NCBI GenBank assembly: GCA_951799445.1
Contig: OX637293.1
Location: 3,100,001-3,164,000 of the forward strand
DNA from: Pseudisothecium myosuroides
Lineage: Eukaryota > Streptophyta > Bryopsida > Hypnales > Lembophyllaceae
Direction of reading: 5' to 3'
Length of the DNA: 64,000 nucleotides
The position numbers and the translations under genes were made by a program. Shown in pieces: positions 33,067 to 46,127 of the stretch. Each line of letters opens with the position of its first letter. Position 1 is the stretch's first letter. The notes below the pieces were generated by a model that was given only the letters and a program-made list of their open reading frames with translations, was not told the DNA's origin and ran no database searches.

Positions 33067-34577
33067 AACAAGGGAAGGAGGGAGGGTGGGATATATATTA
33101 GTTATGGTTATAATCCATATAGAATATGGAGCTTCTTCACTTCTCAAATATATTTTTGAATATTGAAACTTTTCCTATATGAAGGGAAAAAAAATCTAGA
33201 GAAAAAAAAATCTCTTTTCAAGTATAGTTTATAACAAATATTATATTGAAAAAAATATATAGAGATAGGAATTTTTCCTCAATACTACTTAGAATAAGTT
33301 TTAAATATTGGAAAACTCCTATATTTTTAGAATAGTTCCTCCCAAGCAATGGTATTTGGGGATGGAAGCTTAAAAAAGAAAAAAAGAAAAAATACAATTG
33401 ACATCTAATCCAAATTGTTTCATTATTTTTGGACCTTTGGGGGACTAGTTAGAAATTTATGAAATTGAATTGCAATGGTCACTAGAATGTGCACTATTGA
33501 TTCATTGGTCCTTGCAAAATGTACTTCTATATCATGATTCCTTTTAGAGCATGATCTAACCTTTAAAGCATACCACCTTATACGTGGACTGGCTTTTGAT
33601 CATGCATTGTTTGAAAACACATGCCAACAAATGCATGAAAAAGAATTGAATGTCATGTAAGGTTTCTGGATACGTTTTTCCCAAGCACTTTTGCTTTCAC
33701 CTTGCTTTTCAATTACCTATTTTCAACAAAGAAATAATTATAGAGACCTTTTTATTCCTACCTTGGAGGTAAACAACCCTCCAAAAAATATCCCATTGCC
33801 GCACGTAGTGCACAAAATTTACTAAGGGTACCCCTCCCTCCGAGATATCGCCATTTTAATGAAATTGCCCATGTCCATAACATTTTATTGGAAACTCTAA
33901 ACTTCAAACAAATCTTTGGAAATAAAATTTAGTTTAAATTTTCAAATTTTTTAGTTCAAATTTAAAAAAATAAATATATTCTACTATGTTAAAATGAGCT
34001 CACTTCTTATGTTTTGACTTAATTATAAATAGTTTAGTTTCTATTCATTCTAATTTATATATCCCTCATGGATTATTTTACCTACTATTATCCTACTCGT
34101 ATAAAGAGCTTTTCTTTTCATCTTCAAACACACACAATTAAGTGGCTTTTGATTTCAAGCTAGTTGCTGAAATCATTAGAGTTTATTAGATATTATCACT
34201 AGAAGGAGCCCACTTTTTTTTTATTTTCTTGTGTTTGAATTGATAGATTTTGTTAGACATCCAATGTAACAACCTGTATTTTTATGTCACCAATAATGTC
34301 TAATGTAACATGAAGATGTAACATTGGACGTAATTGTTGACATAAAAACATGGGTTGTTACATTGGATGTTTAACAAAATTTGTCATCTTAAACACGAGT
34401 TCCTTCTAATGCATGGATTCTTAGTTGATTAATAATCTCAAATGGATTTTGGGCTTATTAGTAAATACTACCTTTGTTGCACCTTGATTGTTACGTCTTG
34501 ACTACCTTTGTGAAAGTTAGACAAGATAATCCCTTAGTTAAAAAGATTCCATAGGGCCAAGCGTGACGTAGAAATCC
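33067..34577. other. AT-rich non-coding DNA
   Basis: No gene was seen. A family C half-end (CGCCATTTTAATGAAATTGC, then CCAT) lies at about 33,846-33,870. An inverted pair around 34,265-34,375 (TTTTGTTAGACATCCAATGT ... ACATTGGATGTTTAACAAAA) forms a roughly 110-bp hairpin. Confidence 0.5.
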
Positions 34578-34581
34578 TTAA

Positions 34582-35506
34582 TCCCTAAAGGACCGAGGCT
34601 TTTTTTCCATCAAACAACCCTTGAAACTGCCATTCCTATTGCAAAGAGCAAAAAACTTTAAAAAGTGATTTTTTTTGCATATCTAACCATAGGATCTCAT
34701 ACTAGACTAATATAAGTATGTATGGAAGAAATTTCAGATACTTTGACCGCATGGATTGCAAAATATTTGCATCCAAAGTGAAGAAAAAATTTTTTTTTAC
34801 ACCTTATATGACTAGATTTTTTGGCTTTGAATCTTTTTAACTTAAATTTTTTGTACTATTGATTTTGATTTTTTAACTTTTTATGTTGCATATTTGAGTT
34901 GAGAATATAGGAAAAAAAATTCAGAAACAAAAACTTAATTTTCACTCATTAAAAAATTGTTAAGCAGAAGTAGATTCAAGAATGAAGGAAAGACAAAACC
35001 ATTAATAACTCTAAGATGGAATTGAAACACAATAATCCCAATGGTGAGATTATTCTAGCAAGTAAATTTAATTATGTCCAACAATTGTTTTTGGAAAATT
35101 GTAAAAATTGCAGTCAAAAATGAATCCTATAGGTTATTTTTTCAAGAAGATGCTTAGATTGCCCAAAAAACTAAGATTGTCCATAACTTTTTCATCACAA
35201 GTCCAAATTGAATGAATCAAAGCTTCACATGTAGACAAAAATATAATATTTTTTGAATTTTTTTTGAATTTTTGAATTTTTGAATTTTTGTGATTTTTTT
35301 GGCTGCCCACTAATCTCCGTTTTTGGCTTATTGTGCCATAATTTCTGCTCCCAGGCACCGATTTAAATAAAAATTATATATTCACGAAGCTCTTGCAAAA
35401 CTACACAACCTCAAAAAATCCCAAATTTTTTTACTACAAATTGAGACAATAGGAACCTACCCGGACCCAAATTGTCCCCCGAGGGGACAAACGGTCCTTT
35501 AGGGGT
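34582..35506 (+). mobile_element. TTAA-flanked element (piggyBac-like MITE), copy B1
   Basis: TTAA|TCCCTAAAGGACCGAGGC at the left and GGTCCTTTAGGGGT|TTAA at the right. A TTAA target with CCC tips is the hallmark of the piggyBac group. A CCCCCGAGGGGAC hairpin lies just inside the right end. Length is 925 bp and no transposase is present. Confidence 0.75.
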
Positions 35507-35510
35507 TTAA

Positions 35511-36478
35511 GGATGTCACTGCCTGGCAGCCTTCCGGAGGCTTGATTTTTTCTTTAATGTTTCTGGTTCGACACCTTATTGCTTTTGATTGAGGAAGATG
35601 AGGGCATCTTCAAGGCCTTATTGGCATTATTGGTACGTGCTTCACCATCTATTACAATTGTTCTAGAACTAGTGCTTGAAGAGTTGGTTGATTCAAATGA
35701 AAAACTTTTTGTAAAGGAATCCATAAAAAAAAAATGTAATAAATAAGCCAACCTTCATTGAATTCTTTACTTCTTTTAGATTTGAATTGATATTACACTT
35801 AGACTAACTAGTTTCATCTCTATCTTGTATATAGTTTGCACCATGATTGACTTATAAACCTTTGTATTTTGTATTTCATAGATCTTGAGGCAGTGTCTTC
35901 AAATAGGGAATCAATTTATGACTTTTCTAATAGTACCTACTAGGGAGATGATTAGTGTGACTTGGATTCATTTGGATTAGATTGGATTTAAAATCTACAA
36001 ATAGGATTAGGTGTACTCCACTACGATGCACTAGTAAGTAGCATTTCCATCAATTGGATTTGATTTCTTATATTACACTCTTCTATTTATCAATCCTTCA
36101 GCTTAGGTGATGTATAAAAAGATTTAATTCATTCTATTTGGACTAGTGATGAGAAAATTATGGACAAGGGTTGTTGCAAGAAAGACCAATATTGGTTAAG
36201 GTAGGAGGCTCAGAAATGGAGCATCTAAGGGTTGGTCCCCCTTTTTCATGTATTTCCTTGGACGCAAATACTTTTAGCTCATTTTTTAGACATAGAGAAA
36301 TTGATGAGGAATATAACCCAAGTGTTTTCGTATTTTTTTGAGCATTTTTGAATTACTTATGAATTTTCAAACAAGTTGGGTCCTAGGTTCCTATTTGTCT
36401 AAAATCTTTATTTGTCCTAAATAGTTTAGATTGCACAATCAAAATTCTATACCTAGCCTAGGTGGTTTAAAGTTTAAA
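35511..36478. other. Non-coding DNA, nothing recognised
   Basis: No supported gene. A stretch near 36,120-36,170 repeats words also found at 14,670-14,720 (ATTCATTCTATTTGGACTAG). Confidence 0.4.
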
Positions 36479-36483
36479 CCGCG

Positions 36484-37548
36484 GGTGATTGCAAGAAAGA
36501 CTTGCCGATTTTGTCACACTGGAGCTGTCTCTTGCTATAACTTTTGAATTATTAACTCAAATCCAAAAATAAAAGATATAAAGTTTAGATGTTTTGATTG
36601 TAATTTTATCCCTTATTTTTCAAAAAATTTAAAAAATCATTTAATATTTAAAATTCAATTTCTCTAATTTGTCACACTTTCAAGTTTGGAGGTTTTGAAT
36701 ACTATTGAGTGGTTTAATTTAATGATTTTCAATTGAAATTTCTTTGATATATTTGTATAATATGCAGACATGTACCTACCAATGGGCATCTAAAAATACA
36801 TTATTTTATGTCCTCTACGTCTATGCAAAGAAGCTTCCTTTGTGCGCAGACTTGTGAACAATAGAAATGGTTTTGACCTCATTTTTTTGGTTGAAACTCA
36901 TTACTAAAAAGTCCTCCCAAATGTCCAATTTTTAGTTTTTTTAATAATTTTTTTTCCTATTTATTACAAAATAAAACGTCAAAGTATGTATTTTCTTACC
37001 ACAATTCTATGTCCAAGAATATGTCCCAAAAAATACATACTTTGACGTTTTAATTTGTAATAAATAGGAAAAACAATTATAAAAAAAACTAAAAATTGGC
37101 CATTTGGGAGGACTTCCTAGTGATGAGTTTCAACCAAAAAAATAAGGTCAAAACCATTTTTGTTGTTCACATATGCGTGCACAAAGGAGGCCTCTTTGCA
37201 CAGACATAGAGGACATAAAATAATATATTTTTAGATGTCCTTTGGTAGGAACATGTCTACCTACTAGAAAAATGTACCGTAGAAAATTCAATTGAAAATC
37301 ATTAATCTAAGCCACTCAATAGTATTCAAAACCCCTAAATTTGAAGTGTGATAAATTAAAGAAATTGAATTTTAAATATTAAATGATTTTTTAAATGTTT
37401 TGAAAAATAAGGGATATAATTACACTCAAGATATCTAGAAACAATTTTTTTGTTTTTGGCATTGGCTTCATAATTCAAAAGTTATAGCAGAGGACAACCT
37501 TGTTCTACCAAATGTGACAAAAAACGGCAAGTCTTTCTTGCAATCACC
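36484..37548. mobile_element. Foldback element A3
   Basis: The tips are GGTGATTGCAAGAAAGAC and its inverse GTCTTTCTTGCAATCACC, flanked by an exact CCGCG duplication (36,479-36,483; 37,549-37,553). Two arms of about 515 bp are inverted repeats around a spacer of about 35 bp near 37,013. No gene. It is the same family as A1 and A2. Confidence 0.85.
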
Positions 37549-37719
37549 CCGCGTGTTCTGAAAATGGCGTATAGAATGTTACCATTTTCACGGAATTTGC
37601 CATAAACACTATATGGCAAAGACCATACTATATAAATAATTGTAACACTATTTTAAAGTAAAAAGCAAAACTCAATCACTAAATAGTGTACATTCTTTAA
37701 ATCACGGGAGTAACACTAA

Positions 37720-38623
37720 CACAGGAAGCCTTTTTTGAATTCCCTGTAGGCATTGTACTCCAAATCCCCTCCAAAGAAACAAAGAAATATTACAAATTGT
37801 TGTTCACAGGGAGTGTCACTTTCACAGGGAAATGTGAGATAGGGAATTTTAAGGGAGTTTTAAGGGGGAAATTTGTGCATTTTTTAGTGTTATTTGAAGA
37901 TGTTCCTACCTCAAAATCAACTCAATTTGTAAAATTCAATAATCTAGAATGTAGATTTAAGCCTCTAAAATCTAATTTTATTGTAGATTTTAGTTTGCAT
38001 AATCAATTCAATTTGTAGATTTTGGAAGTTGAAATCTAACAAAAATGTAGATTTTGAACTTCCAATCTTATTGATTTGTACATTTCAGAATTTTTAGTTT
38101 AGACCGTTAGCTAGATTTCAATAGTTCAAAATATTAGTTGCAATGTTGCATGTAGATTTCATTTGTTTGAACATTTTACAATTTCATGTATTGTAAAATT
38201 TCTGAGATTTCTGAAGTGTACCAACTGTAGAAATGTTAGATTTCTAAGAATTGAATTCATTGTCTTGAAGATTGACAACTTACAAGTCTTATGTGTCCAA
38301 CCTCATGGTACCCTCGACAATCAATATGGGACAATTTGAATCTTCTAAAATCTACCAAATATTAGGTGGAAACAACATTGAAATGTAAGATGTGTCAATG
38401 TATTGCAAAGTCTACCAATTTGGATTGCACACAAGGGATTTGGGGGAAATTTATAAAAATCCTTGCAAAGAAAACCCACAATTTCCTTTTGCATAGAAAC
38501 TCTTTGAATATCCCTCCATGATGACATTAGAACACAAGAAAACATAAAAACTAGGAGAAACTTGCAGGAAAACCTACAGAATCTCCAAAATAGTCACAGG
38601 GAATTTTGAAAGGGTCCGCTGTG
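37720..38623. mobile_element. TAA-flanked insertion with CACAG ends
   Basis: The ends are CACAGGAAGCCTTTTTTGAA and (inverted) CACAGCGGACCCTTTCAAAA, both followed by ATTCCCTGT. TAA flanks both sides (37,717-37,719; 38,624-38,626). Two related sequences in the window (about 15,735 and 51,745) read CACTAAACAAAATTATCT or similar without the insert, so the empty site is seen directly. A TAA target fits PIF/Harbinger. Length is 904 bp, with no transposase. Confidence 0.75.
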
Positions 38624-38858
38624 TAACCAAAATTATCTCAAATATTGTAATGTTATCTATTTAGTGTGGATGACACTAAATAGAATGAAGAGTGTAGCCG
38701 TTGGTTCTCCCTGTCCCTTGTTCAAACTTCAAAATACAAATGGAGTTTAACTTGTTGTACATGTATTTTAATGTAGAATGTAATGGATGATTTTCATCCT
38801 CTCTAACAAAACACCAAGTCTATCCCACTGGACTATCACACATTGTCACCGAGTAAAC

Positions 38859-41357
38859 TCATCGTCCAATACTTATCTTGACCATCTCAATGAACTTGAT
38901 GGTCCGTTGCGGAGCTCCTTGTTGGGCCCCTTGTTGATCACCTTCTTCATCACCTTCTTCATCACCTTCTTCATCACCTTCCGTTCTATGCGTCCAGTAA
39001 TAGACGAAGTTGAAGCCCAAGAACAGCGTGGCGAAAAGCAAGAACACGCTCAGGGCCACTTCACACGCAAGAGCGCACTTGTTATCGACGTGAGGGGCGA
39101 TGAACTGTGAGCACACGAAGCTGAAGAACAGTGCCTCGAGGGACAGCACAAGAAAATACGAAGCTGACACGATCAGCACCCGGGTCCTGTACAGCAACTG
39201 CTTCACGTGCAGACAGCGAGGATAGGGACGATTAGATATTTTAATATACATCAAGTTTGTCATCAGCCACACACATTTAAAAAAAACAGTGTAAAATGAA
39301 TTATGTTAGTTACTCGAAGGGAAATGCATATTTGGGTACATCAAAAGAAAACAAAACTGATCATGTATTCGTTGAATTATGCAAGTGGGAAAACCTCGTC
39401 AAATTCATTTGGCTCTAGCTATAACTGTTATCCATTGGGAACCTCAAAACAGTCAAACCTAGCTAGCTAGACCAGTCTTATATACTCCGTATATATTAAG
39501 TTTTTAGAACTCTGCAACGTCAATTCATTGAATTGGTGGTAATACTTGGCCACCATTCTTTGACACCTTTCAGAATTTCAGAATGTGCGTTCTTAATGTA
39601 CATAATTCCGTACTTGTCCTAAATTTAGACCTTTGTGTAGATATATATCACAAGTCTTGGCGCCCGAATCGTGCCAAAAATTGTGACATTCATCTACAGC
39701 AAGCTCTAATAAGTAATGACTAGGACAGGTGTAGATCTGTGTTCCAGGCAGCTAGCGTGGACTGAAAAGGACCAATTCAAGTCATGTAGAAGAAAGAAGT
39801 TTGAGCGTCGTAATCCCGTGCCTTCGTGTCATCGGCGGCCTCATGGAAGAAGAAGGCGAACGAGAACGGCAGCGCGGCGAACGCAGCCAGAATGGTGGCC
39901 ACCATGGACTGGAAGAACGCCCACCTCGGCAAAAGAATAAAATCGATCCAATTAACCTTCATGATCCCACGCGGCCCTCCGAACTCCTTCAAATCACTGA
40001 TGTCCTTCCGATGTTGCGCCGCTTCTACCGACGTCAAACAATGGCCGAAGGTGAGTGCTATTATCAAAACCGACACTACCAGAATCGCATTCGCCGCCGT
40101 CACGTAGCCAGCGGACGCCTTGAGCAATTTCTCGAAGTACCGTTGCACTTGAGGGTGGTCCCTTAGCACTGCCTGAATGGTTTCATTTCCCGTCTCCAGG
40201 GCTTCGAGCATGGCGACCACGGCTTGCTGGGCATGCCACTTCACAATCAGCGTGACTAAAGCTTCACCGTGACGGTCTTCTGTCATTGCAAAGTGCAAGA
40301 GATTCGCTAGATAGTCGTCCTCCTTGCCCTCCGAATTCTTCACGATTTCGTTCAAACTTTGGAGTAAGAAGTCGGCGATGTTCTTGTTAGGGGCCTCAGC
40401 TAGAAGCTGCATGTAGAGGTCGATGGAAGATCTGGTGGGCTCTGGGACACGATCGATGCAAAATTGGAGAATTTCCTGGTGCCCACTTCGCACTGCGTGA
40501 TGCAGTAACCCAAATCCGTCCTGGTCTTTCATGTTGACGACGACTTCGTCGACGTGACTGTCGTCAACGAGAACCAGCATTTGTTCGACGACTCCAAGGT
40601 GACCGTTTTTTGCTGCTAAGTGGATTGCAAGGTTGCCGTGGTGGTTTCGCGTCGCAGCAAGTTCATGCTTGTTACCCAAACTCTCGGCCTTGAGTAAAGC
40701 ATCCACAACGTTCTCAAGACCCCTTGCTGCTGCATAATGGAGTGCCGTATTGCCGAACCGATCTTGCTTTCCCAGAAACTGGGAGATGCTTCTGACTTTC
40801 GATGTCGCCGATTCGATGATCCTGCAAGTAATTCGACCACTGGTCTCTTTCAAGCTAGCATCGACGTCGCAAGTAACGTGGAGACAGGTTTGCTTGTTGT
40901 AATTCACGGCCGCTACGTTGACTCGTGGATCATCCAGGAGGATGGCTACACAGAATTCAGATGAAGCTTTCGCGGCGGAGAGCAGTGGAGTGTCTCCTTT
41001 GCTATTCCCCACGTTGGGATCCAAGTCAGGCCGTTTCAGAATCAGTAACAGTGCGCCCTTGCGGTTCTCCCCGTTCTCGTCGTCATCGTGCATCAACACG
41101 AACACTGCCAAGTGCAGGAGGGTGTTTTCTTCTTCACCACCGAGTTTAGCCAAGTTTACTTGGATTTCGAGCTGCTCCAGCAACACGCGCATGACGCCTA
41201 CAGGGTCCTTGTTGAACTCCATGGCGCGCGCGACGGCGATGTGTCCATGCGTTCGGAGCCGCTTCGTGGGTGTGCGTGTCAAGTATTCTTGAACTTGGGA
41301 AGCCGAGAAATAGTGAGCGTAAGCCTCCAGGGTTGCATCCAGAGGTATTGACGCCAT
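38859..41357 (-). CDS. Ankyrin-repeat / PGG-domain membrane protein 2 (two exons)
   Basis: This paralogue of the 16.3-20.4 kb gene lies on the same strand. Exon 1 runs 41,357-39,822 (MASIPLDATLEAYAHYFSA). Exon 2 runs about 39,206-38,859. Together they give about 627 residues. Ankyrin motifs include GDTPLLSAAKASS, FGNTALHYAAARGL and GNLAIHLAAKNGH. Membrane helices are TAANAILVVSVLIIALTFG, SMVATILAAFAALPFSFAF and two in exon 2. A tail of EEGD repeats comes from a CTTCATCACCTT microsatellite. The reading frame is intact, but the intron ends are odd: the donor is ACGAAG|GCACGG (GC type), and the acceptor seen in gene 1 (CTGCAG) is CTGCAC here. An acceptor three or six bases on (AAG or AAGCAG) would keep most of exon 2. 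Without splicing, exon 1 ends at TSFFYMT. Confidence 0.8.
38931..38978 (-). repeat. 12-bp minisatellite encoding EEGD repeats
   Basis: CACCTTCTTCAT-type units repeat four times in the last exon of ankyrin gene 2. Gene 1 has a single unit at this place. Confidence 0.9.
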
Positions 41358-44300
41358 CGATCAGCTCGGGGGTGGCAAGGAAACTCCTGTACTACAGGCA
41401 GGGACGTACACTGCAAAATACATGATGTGGTTAGTCGCATTTGGGAATCCCACTTCAAGTTCTAAGCTCCAAGTTCTAAGAGATTGAATTGAAACTTAAA
41501 CTTATGGGACAAGTTCTGGTTACTTAAGTTCAGTAGATATATTTGCGTAATTTGACATTTGCAAAAGAGCTCTCAACCATGAAACCGTGGCACTAGAGTC
41601 GCCAGTCTAGTACTCGAGCCAGAACAGCATCTGTTTCGGACACACATCTGCTTCGAAATATCAGATCTATACGTATCCCAGAAATTTTCGGCTATAAATC
41701 TGGTATCAGGTAAAGAACGTACTAAAATCCACTCGAAGTTGCTACTTTTCAGCTCTCGGACCTCGCTTAAATTTACCAAACATTTGAATGATAATGAAGT
41801 TACGTACTTGAAATTTCATTGAAGCTTTCCACTTCTAGAAATCGATCGATCAGCTCGAATTTTCACTACGAACTCAAGCACATGGATGGTTGGCACCCGT
41901 CTACGAACATTGACTGGGTAGCTCGCTTCAGTCCCACCATTGTCAAAATGTAAGTGTGCGTGCAAACCAATTGGTGTCAACTGTAATTGTGCAGAGGTAC
42001 GTGAATATACACTGCAACACTCGTAACCTGAAATCAGATCGATCAGAGCCTAGTTAAATCAAAGAGCTGCAACTGGTGCGAACATAAGTATGTCCGGATG
42101 CAGATTTAGACCTGACACAGCATATCATATATATACACATTTGCGATACTATATGCAACGAATGGATTATCATTGCTACCATGAGGGGAACTGAAGTCAT
42201 TCGGTTTTTTTAAGAACAAATGGAAGAAAAAGAAAGCTGACTAAATCTCGACACTTAATTTGCACTTATTAGAATAGAAGTTGTGTAGATCGAGGTTGTA
42301 TGAACAAGTCTTACAAGAGTATTCCTGGCTAGCTCCAGTATCATAGCCCTCCAATGCCGTGATCGAAACGCGTTTCGTGTACAGACAACTTGCATTTCAG
42401 ATTATTATTGAACCTTGCAACTATTCGTCATTGAAAAATTATCTTTCACGACCTTTATTAAAGCTGCATTGACAACTGACAAGTTGCCAAAGGAAGGTTG
42501 AAAACTTTGAGAGCACGTTTAAATGTGGGAAGAAGTCGTCAAATCGGTGTTAACCTTAAGAAATTCTTGGAGCTTTCGGTTGATTTTGTTGACACTTGAA
42601 TGTCTGTACTTGAAGGACTGTACGAGAAGCACTGGATGAGCTTTGTAGTAAAACGGTAGTACGTAGCTGTAAGTTATGTATGGTGATATAGTCTAAGTTT
42701 AATAATAAGAGGCTGCTGTCTCGTTGGTTGTAGTGTCACCGTCATACCTAGGGTTGGAATACAGTGAAAATATTAGACCTGTCCAATGAATAACGGATTA
42801 TCATAACGTGAGACTGGAAAAGAAAGATTGAACACAAAACTCCGAGCAGCAATATCAGGAAGTTTAGAGATATTGTCCAAAGTTGAGGATTAGAATACCA
42901 AAGCAGTGCTCAAAACTCAAAAGTTTAGATAATGCAATTAATCACATTGGCAACCAGCCAGAAAATTTTATTTACCAAATTAGATTAATGAATACAAAAA
43001 TGTCACATATACCAACCTGGACCCAAGTTCTGAATTTTCAATAATATTGTCCTTTTGAAAATTTAATTCAAAATGTGTATTGTAAAAATTTTAAGCTAAG
43101 AAGATTCAAAGCCTTAAAATCTCGTCAGGCAAGGTGCAAAAAACTCGGTCAGATTTATTCACTTCAAAAGCAAATATCTTGCAATCCATGCGGTCAAAGT
43201 TCTAAGAAATTGAATTTAAACATGAACTTATGGGACAAGTTCTGGTTACGTTCAGTAGAAATGCGTAATTTGACATTTGAAAAAGAGATCTCAACCATGA
43301 AACCGTGCTGTAAGTTCGTGTCGCCAGTCTAGAACTCGAGCCACAACAGCTTCTGTTTCGAACACCCATCTGAAATATCAGATCAATACCTATCCTAGAA
43401 ATCTTTCGGCTCTGAGGCTAGACACAGTTACAGAACGCACTAAAACCACTCGAACTTGCTAATTTTCAGCTCTCGGACCTCGCTGAAAATTACTATTAGT
43501 CTATTACGAAGTTACATACCTTTCTAAAGTCACAACTCCAAAAAATTTCATTGAAGGTTCCACTTCTAGATATCGATCGATCAGCTTAAACCAAAGAGCT
43601 GCAGTGCGAACATATGTCCAAATGTAGTTTTAGACCTGCTACAGTATTTAGATGCAGCATACATGTGGCTTACTACAACGATTCCTATTGTATGCAATGC
43701 AATGGCAGTAAAAACGTTTCGTCAACCTGCAAAGCTTCATATATGACTGAGAAACTGAGGGGAAGTCATTCGGGTTTTGTAAGAACAATTGGATGAAAAA
43801 TAACGCTGATGAAATGATGACACTATGCAGTTAATAGAATAGAAGTTGTGTACATCGAGTAATTCTGAACAACTCTTACTGGATTAATTATTCCTGGAAC
43901 TTCCAGTATCAAATCCCTCAAGTGTCGTCGTAAAATTCTACATTGAGAGTGCGGTGCACGGCAAGTTAAGGATCGGATAAATTCGGTTCCAAGCTCCACT
44001 CCTACCGATAAGTGCTCTCACACAAGACTTTAAAACATTTTTATTGCAATGATCGAAATGCGTTTCGTATGCAGACAACTTCATATCAGTGATTATTGGT
44101 GAACCTAGCTTGCACCTCATCGTCACTGGAAAATTATCTTTGACAACTGACAAGTTGGCCAAAGGAAAGTGGAAAACTTTGAGAGCACGTGCGTTTAAAT
44201 GTGGGAAGAAGTCGCCAAGTTGGTGTTTCAAGGGGTTAGTTTTCAAGGCAACCTTTAGAAATTTTCTTGGAGCTTTCGGTTGATTTCGTTGACACTTGAA

Positions 44301-44800
44301 GGTCTGTACGTGAAGGAAGGACTGTGAGAGTAGCGTTGGATGAGCTTCGCGGTAAAACGGTAGTAGCTGTATGTATATATGGTGATATAGTCTAAGAGGC
44401 TGCTGTCTCGGCTCTCGCAGCCCATCTGTCCATGCATCCGTACAGACTGCAGACATATACACAGTTCTTCCAGTCTCCAATGGTACAGTTGGTTGTAGTG
44501 CCACCGTCATATGTAGGGTTGGGAATACAGTGAAGATATTAAGCCAACGAAAAACGGATTAACGTGAGGCTGAAAAAGAAAGATTGAACACAAAACTCCT
44601 AGCGGCAATATCAGTAAGTTTAGAGATTCAGGAGGTGAGAATTAGAATACCCAAAGCAGTGCTCAAAAGTTCAGATAATGCAATTAATCTCGTTGGCAAC
44701 CAGCCAAAAAAGTTTATTACCAAATTAGATCAACGAATTCTGAAGGAGCACATACACCAAGTGAACCTAGACCCAAATTCTTAATTTCACATATTTCTTA
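41358..44800. repeat. Upstream region of ankyrin gene 2, tandemly duplicated
   Basis: The block 41,460-43,030 recurs at 43,195-44,790 with moderate divergence. Shared landmarks include ATGAAACCGTG, GATCGATCAGCT, GCGTTTCGTGTACAGACAAC / GCGTTTCGTATGCAGACAAC and AAAGATTGAACACAAAACTC. The second copy has no ankyrin gene attached. Only scattered short open frames are present and none is supported as a gene. Confidence 0.7.
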
Positions 44801-46123
44801 ATAAGAATATAAGATCGTCCTATTGGAAGAAATCTTGTGGGGATTTGTAGAAAGCTATCAGGATGCGAGAGAATATTGGAGGTAATGGTGCAAGAATGAA
44901 TGAAATAGTTACGAGCAACTTCAGTTATTTTGGAAGGCAATTTGATTGCTCAGACGTACCGACATAATTTGGCCTCTCAGGCCTGGTCCATCCAATGTTT
45001 GGGCAGTGCAATGAGGCCAACGCGACTACGCGAGGCTAGGTATTGCAAAAAAAACTTTAGTTGAGAGAGAATGGAGGACTTATAGGAACAAAAAATGTAC
45101 TTTGCATACAATAAGAAAGAGTCTTCCTCAAAAGAAGAGGATTGTCTTCCTCAAAATTTTGTAAATTAGTGAATGTTTGAAAATCATATTTTCAATTACA
45201 AACTGAAATTCAGATTCCCTTTGTCCAGGAGCAGATTAAAAAAATAATCAATTCTATTGAAGTGGTACGATTCCATGTGCCAGATATAATTGTGAAATTG
45301 TGATGTTCATCAAAACAAACTAGACTAAGGTAGGAGGTGCAAAAACTGCCCATTTAAAAGTAGTTTAGGTTAGGATGTCTTCTATGCTGATCAAAGCATT
45401 TTCTAACAAATTTTCAGAGAAAGAAGAGAGGGAGACACATCCATTGCAATTTAATTCATAATTTTTAGAGTTAAATTGAATTAGATATGATTTTCTAAAG
45501 ATTACAATAGTAGGGTGTTGTTTGAGTCCATGGGTACAACCATGAAATGTCAAACACTTGTCCTTCAATGGTGCAAATGGAGTCCATACATGGTGCATGT
45601 AATTGCCCAGGATGACAAATAGTCTCCCACCACTTATAACTCTACATTATGTGCACTAAAATTTTGTCTACAGCTTCCAAATCAAACTCAATCTCCAACC
45701 ATTCCTAAAATTGTGCAATGGGAATCCCAAATTAATTCATCAATGGGACATTCTTCATTCCTACAGTGACAATTTATGTTACACTTATAGGAGCAATTCT
45801 TGGAGCATAGGCAGAATTAGCACCTCCTAATTTAGTCCAATGTCAAGGAATGTAATTTGTTGTAATGTAGAAAACTCTTATAGTCCTTTAAATAACAACA
45901 AATCCAAAAATGTAATTATATACATGAAATGATTATTTATTTAGGACAATAATAGCATAAAAAAATCTAATTGTATGAATTTTTTGAATACATGTATCAT
46001 CGGACAAGCTACCCAACTTTTGGAGCTTTCAATAAAAATTTAATTTTTTTTATTTAAAAGAAAAAATTGCAAATGAATTTCAATTTCAATTGGTGGAAAT
46101 TTCTTGTATGGATTTTAAAAAAC
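44801..46123. other. Non-coding DNA, nothing recognised
   Basis: No gene, repeat end or RNA gene could be supported here. Confidence 0.4.
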
Positions 46124-46127
46124 TATA

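Noticed and set aside
45365..45598. A 77-codon minus-strand frame
   Set aside because: Lies in AT-rich DNA without motif, partner exon or regulatory signal.
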